From NCBI GenBank assembly GCA_030425485.1, contig JAUIAM010000016.1, positions 1 through 64,000 on the forward strand: a stretch of DNA of 64,000 nucleotides, read 5' to 3'. How positions within the stretch are numbered: position 1 is the stretch's first letter; each line of letters starts with the position of its first letter. The position numbers and the translations under genes are program-made. The stretch comes from Verrucomicrobiia bacterium (GTDB lineage Bacteria; Verrucomicrobiota; Verrucomicrobiia; Opitutales; Cerasicoccaceae). The notes beneath the pieces are model-generated. The model was not told where the DNA came from, made no database searches, and was given only the letters and a program-made list of their open reading frames with translations. Below are positions 25,150 to 34,834 of the stretch, one piece after another.

Positions 25150-25736
25150 GCTGTTTGGGAAGGTTTTTGTGAATTGAGTTGATTCATGGCGGCTTCTGCT
25201 CCCACGCGTGCGAGGAGGCGCAGGCCGCTCAGGTAGTCGGGCATCCGGGCGTTGATTACCGTGCGTTCGCTTTCGGTAAATTTTCCCAGTACCCAATCTT
25301 TCAGGTCCATCTCCGGGTGGGCCTTGCCGCTAATGCCGATGCGGTAGCGGATAAATCCGTCACCGGCATCGCTGAGCAGACTGGCAATCCCGTTGTGGCC
25401 ACCGGCACTGCCTCGGGTACTCAGCTTGAGTCGCCCGAGGTCCAGATTGATCTCGTCGTAAACCACGGCGGCCTGCGAGGTGGGCTTGCGGAAGAACCGC
25501 AGCCAGGCTCCCAAGGCGCGACCGCTGTCGTTGACGTAGGTCTGGGGCTTCATCAGGACGATGGTTTGGCCGCCCAGGCTGACTTTAGCGGTTTCTGCCT
25601 GGAACTTTTTTTCAAGCTTCCAGCTTACTCCGCAGTCAGCGGCCAGGGCGTCCAGTACATCGAACCCGATGTTGTGGCGTGTGCCGCCATACTCCGCCCC
25701 GGGGTTTCCCAGGCCGACTATAACGGCGATGGACAT
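25146..25736 (-). CDS. pth: Peptidyl-tRNA hydrolase
   Basis: A 196-residue enzyme that frees tRNA from stalled peptidyl-tRNA. Catalytic and binding motifs are present: GLGNPGAEYGGTRHNIGF with the essential His and Asn, MKPQTYVNDSG, VYDEINLDLG and GSAGGHNGIASL. Length is normal. It lies 36 bp after rplY. Confidence 0.96.
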   Translation of the reverse strand: MSIAVIVGLGNPGAEYGGTRHNIGFDVLDALAADCGVSWKLEKKFQAETAKVSLGGQTIVLMKPQTYVNDSGRALGAWLRFFRKPTSQAAVVYDEINLDLGRLKLSTRGSAGGHNGIASLLSDAGDGFIRYRIGISGKAHPEMDLKDWVLGKFTESERTVINARMPDYLSGLRLLARVGAEAAMNQLNSQKPSQTA

Positions 25737-25772
25737 AATCTGTAAAAGAACGGAACGAGGAGGGCCGTGGCC

Positions 25773-26402
25773 TTATTCCTCGGTTTTTGCTTCGGGCTCC
25801 TCACCCGCTTCGGCTTCTTCGGCCGCGTCTTCTTCAGGCTCTTCGACTGTCGGAGCACTGCACATGACGACGACCGTCTCGGGATCACCCTGGTAGGCGA
25901 CGCCTTCGATAGTGGGGAGGTTCTCCACGTGGATAGCGTCCCCGATCTCGAGCTTGCTGACGTCGAGGTCGATCTGCTCGGGCAGGTTCTTGGGCAGACA
26001 CTTGATTTCCACTTCGTGGAGAGTGATCTCCAGCGTGCCACCGCCGTTCTTCACGCCTACGGGCGTGCCGTGGGTGTGGACCGGGATGTGTGCGGTGATC
26101 TCGTGGCCCGCGGTGAGCTCGAGGAAGTCGATGTGCTCGAAGCGGTCATTGCGGGGGTTGCGCTGTGTGGCTTGGATAAGGGAGGACGTCTTGCCTCCCT
26201 TGTCGTTTTCGAGGGTGACAACGGCAGTGGATCCACCGATCTCGCGCATGAGCATCTTGAAGTCGCTCTCGGAAACGGCCAGCGATTGCGTGCCGCTTTG
26301 TCCGTAGATGACTGCAGGGATGATGCCCTGTGCGCGCAGACGGCGAGAGTTACCTCGGCCTTTGCCCTCGCGTATGGTTACGGATAGGGTGTGTTCTTGC
26401 AT
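25773..26402 (-). CDS. rplY: Ribosomal protein bL25, long CTC/TL5 type
   Basis: A 209-residue protein. The ATG at 26402 (MQEHTLSVTIREGKGRGNSR) gives the normal start; the longer frame to 26561 adds unrelated residues. The N-terminal half binds 5S rRNA (RLRAQGIIPAVIYG) and the C-terminal half is the TL5/CTC extension, ending in a Glu/Ala-rich acidic tail. It heads the operon with pth, rpsF and ssb. Confidence 0.93.
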   Translation of the reverse strand: MQEHTLSVTIREGKGRGNSRRLRAQGIIPAVIYGQSGTQSLAVSESDFKMLMREIGGSTAVVTLENDKGGKTSSLIQATQRNPRNDRFEHIDFLELTAGHEITAHIPVHTHGTPVGVKNGGGTLEITLHEVEIKCLPKNLPEQIDLDVSKLEIGDAIHVENLPTIEGVAYQGDPETVVVMCSAPTVEEPEEDAAEEAEAGEEPEAKTEE

Positions 26403-26607
26403 AAATTTTAGCGTTTGCCGGTGAACCGGACTTTTAGGGAAACGTAGGAAAGTAGCGGTTGCCCGCCCGAATGCAAGGCTTTGTTTCAGGCAAATGCGGT
26501 TGTGTTTCAAGGGCGTGAAATCGTCACCGGAAGAAACTTTTCTTAAATTATAGCTTGCCAATAGCGGTCGAGTCGCGTTTTTTCACACGCTTTCCGCTAG
26601 TACAGAT

Positions 26608-26682
<75 letters not shown>

Positions 26683-26728
26683 AGATTTCCTTTCGGAAAC
26701 TCTCCAGGCTTCCGATTGGCTCCAGAGA

Positions 26729-26758
26729 CCCGAGACCACGTTTGGCTCGGGATTTTTT
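26729..26758 (+). terminator. Intrinsic terminator after tRNA-Asn
   Basis: CCCGAG at 26729-26734 pairs with CTCGGG at 26746-26751, followed by ATTTTTT. The position 47 bp after the tRNA fits a terminator of its transcript. Confidence 0.75.
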
Positions 26759-27031
26759 ATATCCCGCTGTCAGCAAAGGGTTACAAAACCCACCCGCGCA
26801 ACCACGGCCACCCCCTCCCCGCCACCGGAGAAACCGGCCTGTTAAGCACTTTCCGCCCACCGGCCTCAAAATGGCCATTTTTCTCCGTTTCTCCACCGGA
26901 GACCGAAAATAAGTTAACAAGGCATCAGCCTCGCCCGAGCCTGCCTGTTTCGGAAATAGTTAGGGCAGACTCATGTTTTCTTAAGGGAAAATCGCTGGCG
27001 AAGCAATTGGAAAGGGTGAAGTGCAATGGGA
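26759..27031. other. Intergenic stretch before the glycan locus
   Basis: About 270 bp with no convincing gene. It contains several CACCGG(A/C) copies near 26820-26910 and a small TCTCC-ACC-GGAGA hairpin near 26891-26904. Open frames here have poor codon character. Confidence 0.4.
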
Positions 27032-27078
27032 TTGTTATATAATAAAAATCTCCTTGACGCTCTTTTATTATATAATAA
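27032..27078. promoter_or_regulatory. Pair of 14-bp AT palindromes, candidate operator
   Basis: TTATTATATAATAA at 27065-27078 is a perfect palindrome just before the ATG at 27081. TTGTTATATAATAA at 27032-27045 is the same element with one change. The centre-to-centre distance is 33 bp, about three helical turns. Such a pair could bind a dimeric regulator and overlap the promoter of the locus. No -35/-10 pair with normal spacing was found. Confidence 0.45.
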
Positions 27079-27080
27079 AT

Positions 27081-27806
27081 ATGCTGCTCATGAATGCTAA
27101 AACCCTCCTTACCCTTGTGCTTGCCACGGCTCCTTTTGCAGCCTTTTCCGCTACTCTTGCTGAGTACGAATTCGTAGACGGTTCTTTATCCCCTACAACT
27201 GAGTCTTCGAGTGTGGAGGCATCCAATATCTCAAGCCCCAAAAATTATATAGTTGGTTCCGGCTCGGCAGACAATATGGCCTTCGCTTTGCTGAATGGTG
27301 GAAGCCCGTCGTATTCGACCTCTGCTCAGAATGCCATTACCAACTCGCGGTATATTGAGTTTACTATCACGCCCGTTGAAGGGGAAATGCTCGATATCTC
27401 AAGCTTGAGTTTTGATTACGGAGGTTCTGCGGGGCCCGGTCGTTCCTATACGTCGTATTTTCAGGTTCGTTCAGACATAGACAACTATGCTGCTGAGCTT
27501 GGAACGACCGAGGGTTATGCAGTTGTAGCAGGGGCTCCGACAACGAATACAGGAGGTTCGTTTTCTGTCGATCTCAGTGAACTATCAGAGTTTCAGAATA
27601 TCAGCACTAGTGTTACTTTTCGTATATATAGCTACATCGGTGATATTTCGGGGACATTTGCTGGAACAGCTGATTCACAGCGTCTGGACAACCTGACAGT
27701 TTCAACCGCGATTCCTGAGTCATCCTCTTCAAGCCTATTGCTTGGAATCGTCTGTATGATGTTGATAGCTGTTGTCCGTCGTAAATATGTCGGATTGAAG
27801 GGCTAG
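27081..27806 (+). CDS. PEP-CTERM-like exported surface protein
   Basis: A 241-residue protein. The ATG at 27081 gives a signal peptide (LLTLVLATAPFAAFSA). The body is Ser/Thr/Gly-rich and beta-strand-rich. The C-terminus has IPESSSSS, a hydrophobic helix and the basic end VVRRK, the layout of a PEP-CTERM sorting signal cut by exosortase. The PEP triplet itself is degenerate (IPES). It opens the A+T-richer locus; the next gene follows after 57 bp. Confidence 0.72.
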   Translation: MLLMNAKTLLTLVLATAPFAAFSATLAEYEFVDGSLSPTTESSSVEASNISSPKNYIVGSGSADNMAFALLNGGSPSYSTSAQNAITNSRYIEFTITPVEGEMLDISSLSFDYGGSAGPGRSYTSYFQVRSDIDNYAAELGTTEGYAVVAGAPTTNTGGSFSVDLSELSEFQNISTSVTFRIYSYIGDISGTFAGTADSQRLDNLTVSTAIPESSSSSLLLGIVCMMLIAVVRRKYVGLKG

Positions 27807-27863
27807 TCACATTCTCGGTTTTTTACCCCTTTCCCCCGCCAAAATATCAAATCTAGCATCCGT

Positions 27864-28562
27864 ATGAAGCCGCCTTTATCCGATAAAGAGCGGGTCCGCG
27901 CATTTTCCTTGGTGGAACTGCTGGCGGCAATTGCTGTACTTGCCGTGTTGTCTGTAATTGTACTGACAGCAGTGGGGGTTGTGCGCAGGAATGCAGCCGA
28001 AACTCAGAGTGTGTCGAGGCTGCGCAATCTCGGCAGTGCAATGATATTGTACACACAGGACCATGGTGGCGAACTTCCGGCTCCCTGGGACAGTGTGACT
28101 GGGGATTTTTGGAGGCAACAGTTGTACGACGAGGGATACCTAGGGGAATCTAGTGCATGGCGCGAAGTCCCCGGACAAAGCGAACCTAGTTATATGAACC
28201 ACCCGATGCTGAGTTGCCCTATTCAGGATATGATGCACCCAGATGCGCAACGGACGGATTCTTTCGCTATGAATAGGTTTCTTGGAAAGGTGTCCAGTCC
28301 GACGCAAGCTCATGGAGCTGAGCGGTTGAGCCTAGTCAAGGAACCAGGCCGAACCGCGCTCGTCGGCAATGGTCAATTCAAAGAGCCGCGCAAAACCTAT
28401 AATTTGGAAATGCATCCTAGTATCATGCCAGAAGCGGACGCCCGTGGTATAACTGGAATCCTCTATGCGGACGGTCATGTGGAGCGTATCCCCATTGTGG
28501 ATGTGCCGACAACGGTCAGCGCAGCCGACCCAAGTGGGATCACCTTCTGGAAAGGAGAATAA
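27864..28562 (+). CDS. Pseudopilin-like protein with prepilin cleavage site
   Basis: A 232-residue protein. The leader ends at an Ala before FSLVELLAAIAVLAVLSVIV, a type IV prepilin-like cleavage and helix region, with Ala replacing the usual Gly at -1. The C-terminus has YADGHVERIP, related to the H-X9-DG end seen at 1579. It ends 6 bp before the glycoside hydrolase and is surely co-transcribed with it. No pilus assembly genes are nearby. Confidence 0.85.
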   Translation: MKPPLSDKERVRAFSLVELLAAIAVLAVLSVIVLTAVGVVRRNAAETQSVSRLRNLGSAMILYTQDHGGELPAPWDSVTGDFWRQQLYDEGYLGESSAWREVPGQSEPSYMNHPMLSCPIQDMMHPDAQRTDSFAMNRFLGKVSSPTQAHGAERLSLVKEPGRTALVGNGQFKEPRKTYNLEMHPSIMPEADARGITGILYADGHVERIPIVDVPTTVSAADPSGITFWKGE

Positions 28563-28568
28563 CTTTTT

Positions 28569-31271
28569 ATGGATCATCTTTTATTTCGTCTGGCACGTCT
28601 GTGCTGGGCTATACCCGTATTGTTTGCTTTGAGTGGCAGAGCAGAAACACCCGTTCCCGATCAGAAAGATGTGGCTGGGTACTTTATCGTACCTCACAGG
28701 CTGGAATATCCCACCCCCGGATCACCGATGGATCTGTCGGCATTAAACGGAGATATCGAGTCTGAAGGGTTTATCAAAATCCAGGACGGCCATTTCTTTA
28801 ACAATAGCGGGCGGATCAATTTCTTCGGCGTAAACCTTACTTTTGACGCAATGTTCCCTGGCCGTGAGGAGGCGGAGGTTCTGGCCTCCCATCTGGCTCG
28901 TTTAGGCATCAATTGTGTCCGCATTCATCACATCGACAAGCGCGACATCTGGGGGGAGCGTGTTAACCACAACTACGATCACTTCGATCCGATTCAGCTT
29001 GATCGTTTGGACTATTTCGTGTCCCGCCTGAAGGCGCATGGCATTTACATCAATCTCAACCTGCATGTTACCTGGTCGTATCGGAAGACCGATGCGTTTG
29101 ACTATACGCAGTTGGGGCTCCAAGTGAAAGGCTTGGACCTGCTTGTGCCTGAGCTGATCGCAATGCAGAAAGAATATGCCAGGGCTTTATTGCGCCATGT
29201 CAATCCGTACACTGGCAAAACCTATGCAGACGACCCGGTCGTGGCTTTGGTCGAGATCAATAACGAGAACGGTGTAGTACGTCAGTTTCTCATGAAGGAG
29301 AGGCTGGATAAACTCCCCCCTGAACTGCAACCGATTTTTGATGCGAGCTGGCATCAATTTCTTGAAACGAAATACGGTACCTTCGATGATCTGCGAGAAG
29401 CGTGGCTGAGCCATGGTGATGATACACCTGTTTTGGCCGAGGCCTGTACGCCATTTGTAAAGAATCAGGGCTGGTATACGCGGCCAGATCGCGACGCACG
29501 GGTAGAGCTGGGCGGAGATACCGCAGTGGTTCGGTTGGATCCGGCATTAGATGGTGAGCCCTTTCACCTTATGCGCTCGGGGCTGGATCTGGTCAAAGGC
29601 GAGCGCTACACGCTTGTTCTTGAAGTCGAGTCGAGTGGTCGGGGAGGTGAATTTGACGTGGCGATTAACCGCGCTCGGGCTCCGTGGAAACGGTTGTCTC
29701 CGGTATTTAGGGTTGAGGTGTCTTCCGATGGTACTCAGGAGATCATCCTTCCGTTTGTAGCTGGCGATGATGTCGAGCGTTATGGGCGAATCGATTTTTC
29801 TGACTTTTCAGGAGCTGAAGAATTCCGGCTCCTTCGTGTCGATCTTTATCAGGGAGAATATCTCTGCGATCCCATAGATGGGTCCAACGCGATTGCGAAG
29901 TTGCCTATCCCTTCGGTCAGCAGGCTCGATACATACCCGAAGGCTGTGAGGGACGATTTGGTTGCGTGGCTATACCAGATTGCGGCTGATTACTGGGAAG
30001 AGATGGTCGCCTTTGTCAGGGAAGATTGCGGAGTGAAGGTCCCGGTCACCGGGACGCAGGTTGATCATACCTTTACTGCAATTGCTGATTTATATGATTA
30101 CACGGATCGGCATATTTATTGGAAGCATCCAAAGTTCCCTAATACCCCTTGGGATCTGAACGACTACTATGTCGAGAATGCTTCAATGGTAACGGCAGAT
30201 AATGATACTTTCACCCAGACTGCTCCTACACGTATTGCGGACAAGCCCTTCATCATGTCCGAGTACAACCACCCATTCCAGAATGCTTACAACGCCGAAG
30301 CGATCACGATTGGGGCTGCGATCTCGCGTCTTCAAGACTATGACGGTTTCTTTCTCTTCAACTATCTTAATTCGCTTGATCTGAAGCAGATGAATTTTTT
30401 CTCGTCCTTTCATATGGCGGCGCAAAAAGCGCAGTTCCCTTTTGCCGCATATGTCTTCCGGGAAGGTGTGGTGGATCCATTGACGGCTAAGGTCAGTTTT
30501 CCTTTGGGACTTGAGGATGAGTTGGCGGTGGCTCAACAGCGTAAGTTGTCATCTAATCCCTATTTGAACGGCGTTTATTATCGCAAAGACTCGCCCAATA
30601 TTCCGTTTCTCCTGCTGGATCAGGCGCAAGTCTCCGTAGTGCCTTTGCCCGATTCTGCACCGGTCGTGGAGGACATGAATGCTTACGCTATTAAAGATGC
30701 AGATACACCGTTGACTTGGCAACGAGGCACCGACGGTGAGGAAGCATATTTCCGCCTGAACGCTCCGGGGGCCAAAGCTTACATCGGGTGGGCTGACCCC
30801 TCGCGTAGTTATCCACTTGGGAATATTACGTTGGATAGCGTACGGGCTCCCGGTCGCTATTTTCAGTTCACATGCATCAACCGCGACGGACTGATAGGTG
30901 AACCGGGGACGCACATTCTGGATCTGTTCGGCGGCAGCCATTATAAGGGAAAAGAGTATATAGACTATGAATCCAAACGGGTCGTGGAGCCCGGGGTAGA
31001 CTCGGAGGGAAAGCAATTGCTCGTGCATTCCTGGCGTGATGTCCCCGAGTTGATCGAGATTGTGGAAGGCACCATTACCCTTAGAATATCCCCAGAAGCT
31101 TCCGTCGATGGCATTCAAGCTTTTGCTTTGAACGCTTCTGGAGAAAAGGCCCAGCGTATTCCAGTAGAGGTGATGAACTCCAGTACTGTCCGCTTCCGTG
31201 CACTTACTGATTACGGAACAGGAATATATACAATAGAAGTGCCCTCAATGCATACAACTAGCCAAGACTAG
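28569..31271 (+). CDS. Secreted clan GH-A glycoside hydrolase with inserted binding domain
   Basis: A 900-residue protein with an N-terminal signal peptide (cleavage near GRA-ET). A TIM barrel starts near residue 60 (NFFGVNLTFD, LGINCVRIHH). The acid/base Glu is E233 in EINNENG and the nucleophile is E565 in MSEYNHP, as in clan GH-A. The gap of 332 residues between them is far longer than the usual 100-150. A beta-sandwich at about 290-440, resembling a carbohydrate-binding module, seems to interrupt the barrel. Residues about 660-900 form further beta domains. The exact GH family and substrate cannot be fixed; context favours a mannose-containing polysaccharide. Confidence 0.8.
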   Translation: MDHLLFRLARLCWAIPVLFALSGRAETPVPDQKDVAGYFIVPHRLEYPTPGSPMDLSALNGDIESEGFIKIQDGHFFNNSGRINFFGVNLTFDAMFPGREEAEVLASHLARLGINCVRIHHIDKRDIWGERVNHNYDHFDPIQLDRLDYFVSRLKAHGIYINLNLHVTWSYRKTDAFDYTQLGLQVKGLDLLVPELIAMQKEYARALLRHVNPYTGKTYADDPVVALVEINNENGVVRQFLMKERLDKLPPELQPIFDASWHQFLETKYGTFDDLREAWLSHGDDTPVLAEACTPFVKNQGWYTRPDRDARVELGGDTAVVRLDPALDGEPFHLMRSGLDLVKGERYTLVLEVESSGRGGEFDVAINRARAPWKRLSPVFRVEVSSDGTQEIILPFVAGDDVERYGRIDFSDFSGAEEFRLLRVDLYQGEYLCDPIDGSNAIAKLPIPSVSRLDTYPKAVRDDLVAWLYQIAADYWEEMVAFVREDCGVKVPVTGTQVDHTFTAIADLYDYTDRHIYWKHPKFPNTPWDLNDYYVENASMVTADNDTFTQTAPTRIADKPFIMSEYNHPFQNAYNAEAITIGAAISRLQDYDGFFLFNYLNSLDLKQMNFFSSFHMAAQKAQFPFAAYVFREGVVDPLTAKVSFPLGLEDELAVAQQRKLSSNPYLNGVYYRKDSPNIPFLLLDQAQVSVVPLPDSAPVVEDMNAYAIKDADTPLTWQRGTDGEEAYFRLNAPGAKAYIGWADPSRSYPLGNITLDSVRAPGRYFQFTCINRDGLIGEPGTHILDLFGGSHYKGKEYIDYESKRVVEPGVDSEGKQLLVHSWRDVPELIEIVEGTITLRISPEASVDGIQAFALNASGEKAQRIPVEVMNSSTVRFRALTDYGTGIYTIEVPSMHTTSQD

Positions 31272-31303
31272 CCTAGTATCCTCCTCTGTTTTGAAAATTT
31301 AAT

Positions 31304-32728
31304 ATGAAAACTGTTAGCAACGATGCAGGTCGGCAGAATGTGCTGATTATTTATACAGATCAGCAACGGTGGAGTGCTTTGGGGGCAAACGGGAATACTC
31401 AAATCAAAACGCCGAATCTAGATCGTTTGGCGAAACGGGGCGTGAACTTTGACCGCTGTTTTGTTCAGAGTCCGGTCTGTATGCCCAGTCGCGTCAGTAT
31501 GCTTTCCGGACGTTATCCTTCGTCCCTGGGCATTACACACATGGGGGTTCCAGTCCCTGAAACCTTGTTGACTCTCCCACGGATGCTCAAGCCGTATGGC
31601 TATCGCACGGCAAACTTTGGGAAATTACATTTTTTACCACACGCGAATCGTGATCACCGTGAGGCACATCCCGATTATGGTTTCGATTGCTTGGAGGTTT
31701 CAGATGAGCCAGGTGTTTATGAGGATGCCTACCGTGCTTGGGTGAAGGAGGTGGCCCCGGAGCAACTAGACCACCTGAGTGTGGGTCTCCCTCCGGCAAC
31801 GCGGTGCTGGCAGCAAAACATGGAACTGGAGGATACTGTACGTCACCCTTTCGGTGAAAGTCGTGACGATTTCAAGGGGGCGGTGCGTTTTTCTGGAAGC
31901 GACGGTCTCACTCATAGTGCATTCGTCGCATCTCGGACGATCGATTTTCTATGCCAACAGCGGTCGGATGGAGAACCATTTCTCTGTGTAGCCGGTTTCT
32001 TTTCTCCACACGCTCCGTGGGTCGTTCCTCAGGCATTTTTGGACCTGTACGAACCGGAGGAACTTGATCTTCCGGATTGTCCGGATGATGCGGATCTTCT
32101 AACCCCCGGAAGATTGAAACGCCTGCGTTCGGCTAGGCACGGCTACTTCGCAGCCATCTCGGAAGTGGATCACTACGTCGGTCGGATATTGGATACACTC
32201 GAAGAACGAAAGCTAGCTGATCGCACTATAATCGTATTTACCTCTGATCATGGAGAGTGGCTTGGCGAGCACGGACGTTGGGGGAAAAGTTGCCCGGGTT
32301 CTGACGTAGTCAGTCGGGTACCCATGATGGTCGTTAATCCCCGTGCGTCGATAGAGGGAGAGCAATGCCATGAAATCATAGAGTCGGTCGATTTGGTGCC
32401 ATCATTGTTGGAGATGGTAGGAATTCAGCCTATGCCACAGCTCCAAGGGCTGAGTTTCGCAAGTGCCTTTAGGGCGGGTGGCTTTCAGGGAAAGTCTTTT
32501 GCGATGATGGAGTTCAATGGCTGGAAGAATATTCGCACAGATAGATACCGCTATTTACTTCACCAGGATGGGCGGGAAGAGTTCTGGGACATCGAAGAAG
32601 ATCCCGGTGAAAGCCGGAGTATATCCGACGATCCTGCCTATCGAGAAGCATTGGTAGAGCATCGCCACATGATGTTGCAACGTTTGCTGGAGATCGAACG
32701 TCCTTTGCCGAGGATTTGGCCCTACTGA
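31304..32728 (+). CDS. Type I (formylglycine) sulfatase, probably cytoplasmic
   Basis: A 474-residue arylsulfatase-fold enzyme. Metal ligands are in VLIIYTDQQR. The catalytic Cys59 lies in CMPSR, the C-x-P-S-R site converted to formylglycine, followed by MLSGRYPSS. TSDHGEWLGEHG holds the C-terminal metal site. It removes sulfate esters from a glycan or oligosaccharide. No signal peptide is seen at the chosen start, and no in-frame upstream start gives one, so it probably acts inside the cell on imported sugars. The maturation enzyme is not in the window. Confidence 0.9.
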   Translation: MKTVSNDAGRQNVLIIYTDQQRWSALGANGNTQIKTPNLDRLAKRGVNFDRCFVQSPVCMPSRVSMLSGRYPSSLGITHMGVPVPETLLTLPRMLKPYGYRTANFGKLHFLPHANRDHREAHPDYGFDCLEVSDEPGVYEDAYRAWVKEVAPEQLDHLSVGLPPATRCWQQNMELEDTVRHPFGESRDDFKGAVRFSGSDGLTHSAFVASRTIDFLCQQRSDGEPFLCVAGFFSPHAPWVVPQAFLDLYEPEELDLPDCPDDADLLTPGRLKRLRSARHGYFAAISEVDHYVGRILDTLEERKLADRTIIVFTSDHGEWLGEHGRWGKSCPGSDVVSRVPMMVVNPRASIEGEQCHEIIESVDLVPSLLEMVGIQPMPQLQGLSFASAFRAGGFQGKSFAMMEFNGWKNIRTDRYRYLLHQDGREEFWDIEEDPGESRSISDDPAYREALVEHRHMMLQRLLEIERPLPRIWPY

Positions 32729-32780
32729 GAGCTTTTTTATTTTCCAGCCAGCCATTAATTTTTATCGTATTGATCATCCT

Positions 32781-33821
32781 ATGAGAAAACTCCGACATCC
32801 GAAGCAGGCTGAGATTGCACATGTCGCAGGCGTCTCTCCTGCAACTGTATCTTTGGTATTGCGAGGGGGAACTGGTGCGTCGGAAAAGACAGTCAATCGT
32901 GTCCGTGAAGTTGCCGAACAGATGGGGTATCGGCCAAATGCGCTGGTGCAAAGTATCCGCTCGGGCAAGACACACTCGCTAGGCGTTTTTGTCCCGCCCT
33001 ATGACTCGCACTGGTCTCAGGTGCTGGAGGGAATTCACGACTATGCAACATCGGCGCATTATGTCAGTATGCTCCTTTTACATAAAAGTGCTCGGGAGCG
33101 AGATGACTCATATGCCTTAGAGCAAGTCCAGCACGCTCTTGATCGCCGGGTGGACGCGGTCATACTTTGTCCCTATTTTGCCAGTATTTATTCGGAGTTT
33201 TTAAACGAGTTTTCCAGGCGTGACGTCCCAGTCGTTACAATTGGCCAGGCGATGCCTGAGGGTATTGTAGCTGATACTGTGCTCTCGGACCAATCACAGA
33301 CCGCCATGTATCAGGTCGAGCATTTAGCAAAGCTTGGGCACCGTTCATTTGCGCTGGTTACAGATTCACAGGGCGTTGGGTGGGCGGACTGTCGTTTGGC
33401 AGAAGTCGAGGCCCGCCTTAAGTGCGTGCCAGGTGCTATATGGAAGATACTACGATGCGCACATGAAGAGCAAAAAGATGACGCCATTATGGATCTGTTA
33501 ATTAGTCCGAATGCTCCGACTGGTTTTATCGCTGGAACAGACCGTGATGCCGCTCGCATATATGCAGCCGCGTATAAGACTGGAAAACGCATCCCGAACG
33601 ACCTGTCTATTGTTAGCGCCGGTAATTTAGATTATTTGAGAATTGCTCAACCTACATTGACGACCGTTAGTCACCGAAGCTATGAAATGGGACAACGAGC
33701 TGCTGAGTTGGCCATCAATCGTGCTTCCGGAACCCTGACGGGAAAGCAGCGTATTGAGACCATTCCGGTGAGATTTTGCGAGGGCGCATCGACTGGGCAA
33801 TCACCTGCCAGACGCACATGA
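32781..33821 (+). CDS. LacI-family transcriptional regulator
   Basis: A 346-residue regulator. The N-terminal helix-turn-helix HPKQAEIAHVAGVSPATVSL and hinge VREVAEQMGYRPNALVQ are LacI-type. The periplasmic-binding-like sensor domain covers about 65-335 (HSLGVFVPPYDS, PTLTTVSHRSYEMGQRAAEL). It probably represses or activates the surrounding locus in response to a sugar. The AT palindromes at 27032-27078 are possible targets, though LacI sites usually have a central CG. Confidence 0.92.
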   Translation: MRKLRHPKQAEIAHVAGVSPATVSLVLRGGTGASEKTVNRVREVAEQMGYRPNALVQSIRSGKTHSLGVFVPPYDSHWSQVLEGIHDYATSAHYVSMLLLHKSARERDDSYALEQVQHALDRRVDAVILCPYFASIYSEFLNEFSRRDVPVVTIGQAMPEGIVADTVLSDQSQTAMYQVEHLAKLGHRSFALVTDSQGVGWADCRLAEVEARLKCVPGAIWKILRCAHEEQKDDAIMDLLISPNAPTGFIAGTDRDAARIYAAAYKTGKRIPNDLSIVSAGNLDYLRIAQPTLTTVSHRSYEMGQRAAELAINRASGTLTGKQRIETIPVRFCEGASTGQSPARRT

Positions 33822-33851
33822 TAGAGTGCCAAGTATGTTCAGAGTGATCTG

Positions 33852-34754
33852 TTAGGGAAAGTTGTTAAAGTTCTTCCTGAAGTGGCTGGGTCGAGTGCCT
33901 GCCAGACGTTGAAACCATACTACGAAGTGTGAGTCTGAGCGAAAACCAAGGCGATAAGCGACTTCCTTGACCGGCATGCCGCTGGTGCCCAAGCAATTCT
34001 TGGCGAACTCGAGCCGTCGTTGGTTCCAGTAGTGGCGTGTGGTCATGTTCAGATTTTGAATGAAAAGGCGGTTCAAGTGAGGTTCGCCTATCCGGGTTTC
34101 TTGCTCGAGTAATGCCTTCGGAAATGCTTCGTCAAGAGGGGCTTGATTTAGCAGACGAACCGCTTGCAGAACGCGGTCGTCATTGGCTCTTTGTATGGAC
34201 ATTTTTGCCCCATGTTTGAGGCGTACATGGAGCCATTCGTCAAGCCACTCAAGGAATAGTGACTGTAGTTTCAGGAAATCTCTTAAGCCTGATAGCTGAC
34301 GTGCGTAGTGTGAGGCCGAGTCTGGAAAAAGCTTGTGCGAAAGGATACGAAGCCGGTTGGCTTTCGTTTGTAAGCGTGGGCATGTTTTTCCAGGAACAAT
34401 ACCGATTTGGTCTTCGGCAATAAGGTTCTCGCCTGAGGGCCACTGACACAGAAAGTTGAGAGAAAGGATGTGTGAGTTGGAGGAAAAGTGATGGTTGCAG
34501 GGAGTCTTGGGTAGAAACAACCAGTCGCCCTTTGATCCAGTGCACGGCTTTTGTTTTAAGGGCTGAATGCGGACGTTTCCTTGGCGGATATACCAAACCT
34601 TATGAGTAGCCTTTACATTACTCATAGTGTCTCTGTTGTGCGCCAGAACAACACTGTCGTATATCCAAATAAGTTCGGTGCGGATGCATGCCCATTCGTG
34701 CTGAGATAGCTGAGTCATTGAAGCATCCGATGGTTTGGAAGATACAGGATTCAT
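33852..34754 (-). CDS. AraC-family transcriptional regulator
   Basis: A 300-residue protein. The C-terminal 100 residues are the AraC double helix-turn-helix: RRLEFAKNCLGTSGMPVKEV, then AYRLGFRSDSHFVVWFQRLAGT and PSHFRK. The N-terminal half is a divergent cupin-like sensor. It converges on the LacI gene and is divergent from the FAD oxidoreductase, with 80 bp between the two starts, so it likely controls that gene and the transporter behind it. An internal ATG at 34718 is an alternative start. Confidence 0.9.
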   Translation of the reverse strand: MNPVSSKPSDASMTQLSQHEWACIRTELIWIYDSVVLAHNRDTMSNVKATHKVWYIRQGNVRIQPLKQKPCTGSKGDWLFLPKTPCNHHFSSNSHILSLNFLCQWPSGENLIAEDQIGIVPGKTCPRLQTKANRLRILSHKLFPDSASHYARQLSGLRDFLKLQSLFLEWLDEWLHVRLKHGAKMSIQRANDDRVLQAVRLLNQAPLDEAFPKALLEQETRIGEPHLNRLFIQNLNMTTRHYWNQRRLEFAKNCLGTSGMPVKEVAYRLGFRSDSHFVVWFQRLAGTRPSHFRKNFNNFP

Positions 34755-34834
34755 GTTTAAATTATGTAATTAAAATCGTTATTATGCAATGCTATGTTTT
34801 CGACTTAAGTTGGGCTGAAAGAGAAATTGTCGGC

